From assembly GCF_019823065.1 (NCBI RefSeq), contig NZ_CP081966.1, forward strand, positions 4,371,501-4,435,500: a stretch of 64,000 bases of DNA, in the 5' to 3' direction. The stretch comes from Pseudomonas mosselii (lineage in GTDB: Bacteria; Pseudomonadota; Gammaproteobacteria; Pseudomonadales; Pseudomonadaceae). The notes beneath the pieces were generated by a model. That model made no database searches. It saw nothing but the letters and a program-made list of their open reading frames with translations, and had not been told where the DNA came from. This document shows positions 61,555 through 64,000 of the stretch, piece after piece. A program made the translations under genes and the position numbers. Numbering within the stretch: position 1 is the first letter of the stretch; each line of letters starts with the position of its first letter.

Positions 61555-62574
61555 TCAGATCATTTCCTCGGCGCCCTTGCCGCCCAGCACGATCTCGCCG
61601 GCTTCGGCCATACGGCGGGCGATGGTGAGGATTTCCTTCTGCGCCGTCTCCACGTCGCTGACCCGCACCGGCCCCTTGGCCTCCAGGTCGTCGCGCAGCA
61701 GCTCCGACGCACGCTTGGACATGTTCTTGAAGATCTTGTCCTTGACCCGCTCGTCGGCACCCTTGAGCGACACCACCAGCACATCGGAGGACACCTCGCG
61801 CAGCAGCGCCTGGATGCCACGGTCGTCGACGTCGGCCAAGTTGTTGAAGACGAACATCAGGTCTTCGATCTGCTCCGACAGGTCGCTGTCGATCTCGCGG
61901 ATCGCGTCCATGAGCGCGCCTTCCACGGAGCTGTCGAGGAAGTTCATGATGTCGGCGGCGCGCTTGATGCCGCCCAGGGTGGTGCGCGCGGCATTGGAGT
62001 TGCCGGAGAACTGCTTCTCGAGGATCTGGTTGAGTTCCTTGAGCGCCGCCGGCTGCACGGTGTTGAGCGACGATACGCGCAGGACGATGTCCAGGCGCAC
62101 CTTGTGGTCGAAGTTGCTCAGCACTTCGCCGGCCTGGTCGGGGTCGAGGTAAGCGACCACGATGGCCTGGATCTGCGGGTGCTCGTAGCGGATGACGTCG
62201 GCCACGGCGCGCGGCTCCATCCACTTGAGGCTGTCCAGGCCGCTGGTGTTGCCACCGAGCAGGATACGGTCGATCAGGCCGTTGGCCTTGTCCTCGCCGA
62301 GGGCCTGGTTGAGCATCTTGCGGATGTAGCCGTCGGAACCGACGCCCAGGCTGGTCTGGTCGCCGACGATCTCGACGAACTCGCTCATCACCTGCTCGAC
62401 CTGCTCGCGATGGACGTTGCCCATCTGCGCCATGGCCACACCGACCCGCTGCACTTCCTTGGGGCCCATGTGGCGCAGGACCTGCGCGGCATCGGTCTCG
62501 CCGAGCGAGAGCAGGAGGATGGCCGCCTTGTCGACGCGGCTCAGCTTGGCGGTAATGGCTCGATTGTCACTCAT
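61555..62574 (-). CDS. fliG: Flagellar motor switch protein FliG
   Basis: 339 residues. N-terminal FliF-binding domain (VDKAAILLLSLGETDAAQVL), middle domain with the EHPQ motif (VIRYEHPQIQAIVVAYLDPD), C-terminal torque domain (LMFVFNNLADVDDRGIQALL; DLEAKGPVRVSDVETAQKEI). Interacts with FliM and the stator. It overlaps fliF by eight bases. Confidence 0.97.
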   Translation of the reverse strand: MSDNRAITAKLSRVDKAAILLLSLGETDAAQVLRHMGPKEVQRVGVAMAQMGNVHREQVEQVMSEFVEIVGDQTSLGVGSDGYIRKMLNQALGEDKANGLIDRILLGGNTSGLDSLKWMEPRAVADVIRYEHPQIQAIVVAYLDPDQAGEVLSNFDHKVRLDIVLRVSSLNTVQPAALKELNQILEKQFSGNSNAARTTLGGIKRAADIMNFLDSSVEGALMDAIREIDSDLSEQIEDLMFVFNNLADVDDRGIQALLREVSSDVLVVSLKGADERVKDKIFKNMSKRASELLRDDLEAKGPVRVSDVETAQKEILTIARRMAEAGEIVLGGKGAEEMI

Positions 62575-64000
62575 CGGCGTTGATCCACTCTTTCACGACC
62601 TGGGCCACGCGGCCCGGGTCTTCGGCCACCAGGCCCTTGATTGCGTTGAGCTGTGCCTCGTAACCCTCGCTCGGGCTCGGCAACAGAATGCTTGTCGGGC
62701 CACCCAGGCTGACGCGGTCGTTGGCCAGTTCGCCATCCAGACCGATCATGCCGCCCAGCTCCATGTCGCTGTCCGTGGCAGCCTGCTTGCCGCCACCTGT
62801 GATGTTGTTGAGCACCGGACGCAGCACGCCGAACACCAGCACCAGGATGAACAGCACGCCCAGCACCTGCTTGACGATGTCCCAGAACCACGGCTGCGAG
62901 TAGAACGGAATGTCGACCAGTTCGTCGCCACGGTCGGCGGCGAACGGCACGTTGATCACGGTGACGCTGTCGCCACGGCTGGCATCGAAGCCCACCGCGT
63001 CCTGCACCAGGCGGGTGAAGCGCGCCAGGTCCTCGGCGCCCCACGGGGTGCGGGTGGCTTCGCCAGTGGCGGCGTCGAGCTTGACCTGGTCATCCACCAC
63101 CACGGCCACCGACAGACGGGTCAGGCGACCTTGCTGCTGACGGGTGTGGCTGATGGAGCGGTCGAGCTCGAAGTTCTTGGTACTCTGCTGACGCTTGTCG
63201 CTCGGGTACGGCGCGAGCATCGGCTGGCCGGTGGCCGGATCCATGATCTGCTGGCCGTTGGCGTCCACCAGCGGCTGGCCGGGCTGGATGGCACCGGCCG
63301 GCGTGGCGGCGGCCTTGGCGTTTTCGGGCGCGGAGGCGCCGGCCGGCGGCTGGTTGCTCAGGGCCCCCGGCACACCTTGCGGCCCCTGGCTGCTGGCACG
63401 CTGTTCGTTGACCGACTGCTCGCTGCGCAGCGCAGGCTGGTCAGGGTTGAACTGCTCGGAGGTAGACTCGACGGCGCTGAAGTCGACGTCGGTCGACACT
63501 TCGGCCTTGTAGCGGTCGTTGCCCAGCACCGGCTGCAGGATATTGTGCACGCGCTGGGTAAGCATGCCTTCCATGCGGCGGCTGTAGTCGAACTGCTTGC
63601 CCGCCATGGTCAGGGCGGTGTCCTGCAACTGATCGGAAAGCAGATTGCCCTTCTGGTCGACCACGGTCACCTGGGACTTGTCCAGCTCCGGAACGCTGGT
63701 GGCCACGAGGTTGACGATGGCCATGACCTGGCCGGCTTCCAGGCTGCGGCCCGGGTACAGCTCGACCAGCACCGAGGCGCTGGGCTTGCGCTCGTCACGC
63801 ACGAACACCGAGCTTTTCGGGATCGCCAGGTGCACGCGGGCGGCCTTGACGTTGTTCAGGCTCGACACGGTGCGCGCCAGCTCGCCTTCAAGGCCGCGGC
63901 GGTAGCGGGTGGCTTCCATGAACTGGCTGGTGCCCAGGCCCTGCTCCTTGTCGAGCAGCTCGAAACCGACATTACCGTCGCTTGGCGCCACACCGGCGGC
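62567..64000 (-). CDS. fliF: Flagellar MS-ring protein FliF (N-terminus beyond window)
   Basis: About 477 C-terminal residues are visible; the frame is open to the window end. FELLDKEQGLGTSQFMEATRYRRGLEGELA (in part) and VHLAIPKSSVFVRDERKPSA are the ring-building motifs. A Gly/Ala/Pro-rich insert follows, then a second membrane helix (WDIVKQVLGVLFILVLVFGV) and a cytosolic FliG-binding tail ending VAQVVKEWINADE. Confidence 0.96.
   Translation of the reverse strand, partial: AAGVAPSDGNVGFELLDKEQGLGTSQFMEATRYRRGLEGELARTVSSLNNVKAARVHLAIPKSSVFVRDERKPSASVLVELYPGRSLEAGQVMAIVNLVATSVPELDKSQVTVVDQKGNLLSDQLQDTALTMAGKQFDYSRRMEGMLTQRVHNILQPVLGNDRYKAEVSTDVDFSAVESTSEQFNPDQPALRSEQSVNEQRASSQGPQGVPGALSNQPPAGASAPENAKAAATPAGAIQPGQPLVDANGQQIMDPATGQPMLAPYPSDKRQQSTKNFELDRSISHTRQQQGRLTRLSVAVVVDDQVKLDAATGEATRTPWGAEDLARFTRLVQDAVGFDASRGDSVTVINVPFAADRGDELVDIPFYSQPWFWDIVKQVLGVLFILVLVFGVLRPVLNNITGGGKQAATDSDMELGGMIGLDGELANDRVSLGGPTSILLPSPSEGYEAQLNAIKGLVAEDPGRVAQVVKEWINADE

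Noticed and set aside
1..64000. tRNA or rRNA genes
   Set aside because: I saw no cloverleaf or rRNA signature while reading, though without a covariance search a weak tRNA could be missed.

Overview
The window looks like a chromosome segment of a Pseudomonas of the P. putida / P. entomophila group. Evidence: high-GC coding, the flagellar gene order fliF-G-H-I-J-(hptB/hsbR/hsbA block)-K-L-M-N-O-P-Q-R-flhB, many Pseudomonas REP-type palindromes between genes, and DUF3077/DUF6124-type small genes. This is inference from gene content; no database search was run.

Region by region. 1-8.1 kb (+): end of a sulfate-binding protein gene, a convergent methyltransferase, then a DsbA/FrnE-like oxidoreductase and an RND efflux trio (adaptor, pump, outer-membrane channel). 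8.15-8.8 kb (-): two small DUF3077/DUF6124-type genes behind a leader with interleaved inverted repeats and a UUCG hairpin. 9.2-19.8 kb: a LysR regulator divergent from a compact operon (HMG-CoA synthase, methylglutaconyl-CoA hydratase-like enzyme, asparagine-synthetase-like amidotransferase, FAD monooxygenase, acyl-CoA dehydrogenase, hotdog thioesterase), followed by an azoreductase and a glutathionyl-hydroquinone-reductase-like GST. This looks like a small-molecule pathway that amidates an HMG-derived C6 acid; the product is unknown.

19.9-41 kb (-): a contact-dependent inhibition / two-partner secretion locus. A CdiB/TpsB transporter and a ~3550-residue CdiA/TpsA with a Hint pretoxin domain and a short C-terminal toxin are translationally coupled to an immunity gene. 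Downstream lies an ~8 kb low-GC graveyard of orphan toxin-tip/immunity modules. Each module is a 3' toxin stub plus an immunity gene. Nearly every one is bracketed by copies, all in the same orientation, of a ~115 bp terminal-inverted-repeat element that also bounds two RAYT (Y1 HUH) transposase genes. This cassette-like arrangement is the most striking feature of the window.

41-49.3 kb: housekeeping and transport genes (DMT exporter with divergent Lrp regulator, NCS1 permease plus racemase, D-amino-acid dehydrogenase, histidine phosphatase, FKBP isomerase, GFA-fold protein), a frameshifted small membrane-protein gene, and a 0.4 kb non-coding stretch with hexamer microsatellites and two large inverted repeats. 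49.4-64 kb (-): flagellar export, switch and basal-body genes, with the HptB-HsbR-HsbA phosphorelay/anti-anti-sigma module between fliJ and fliK; fliF runs off the window end.
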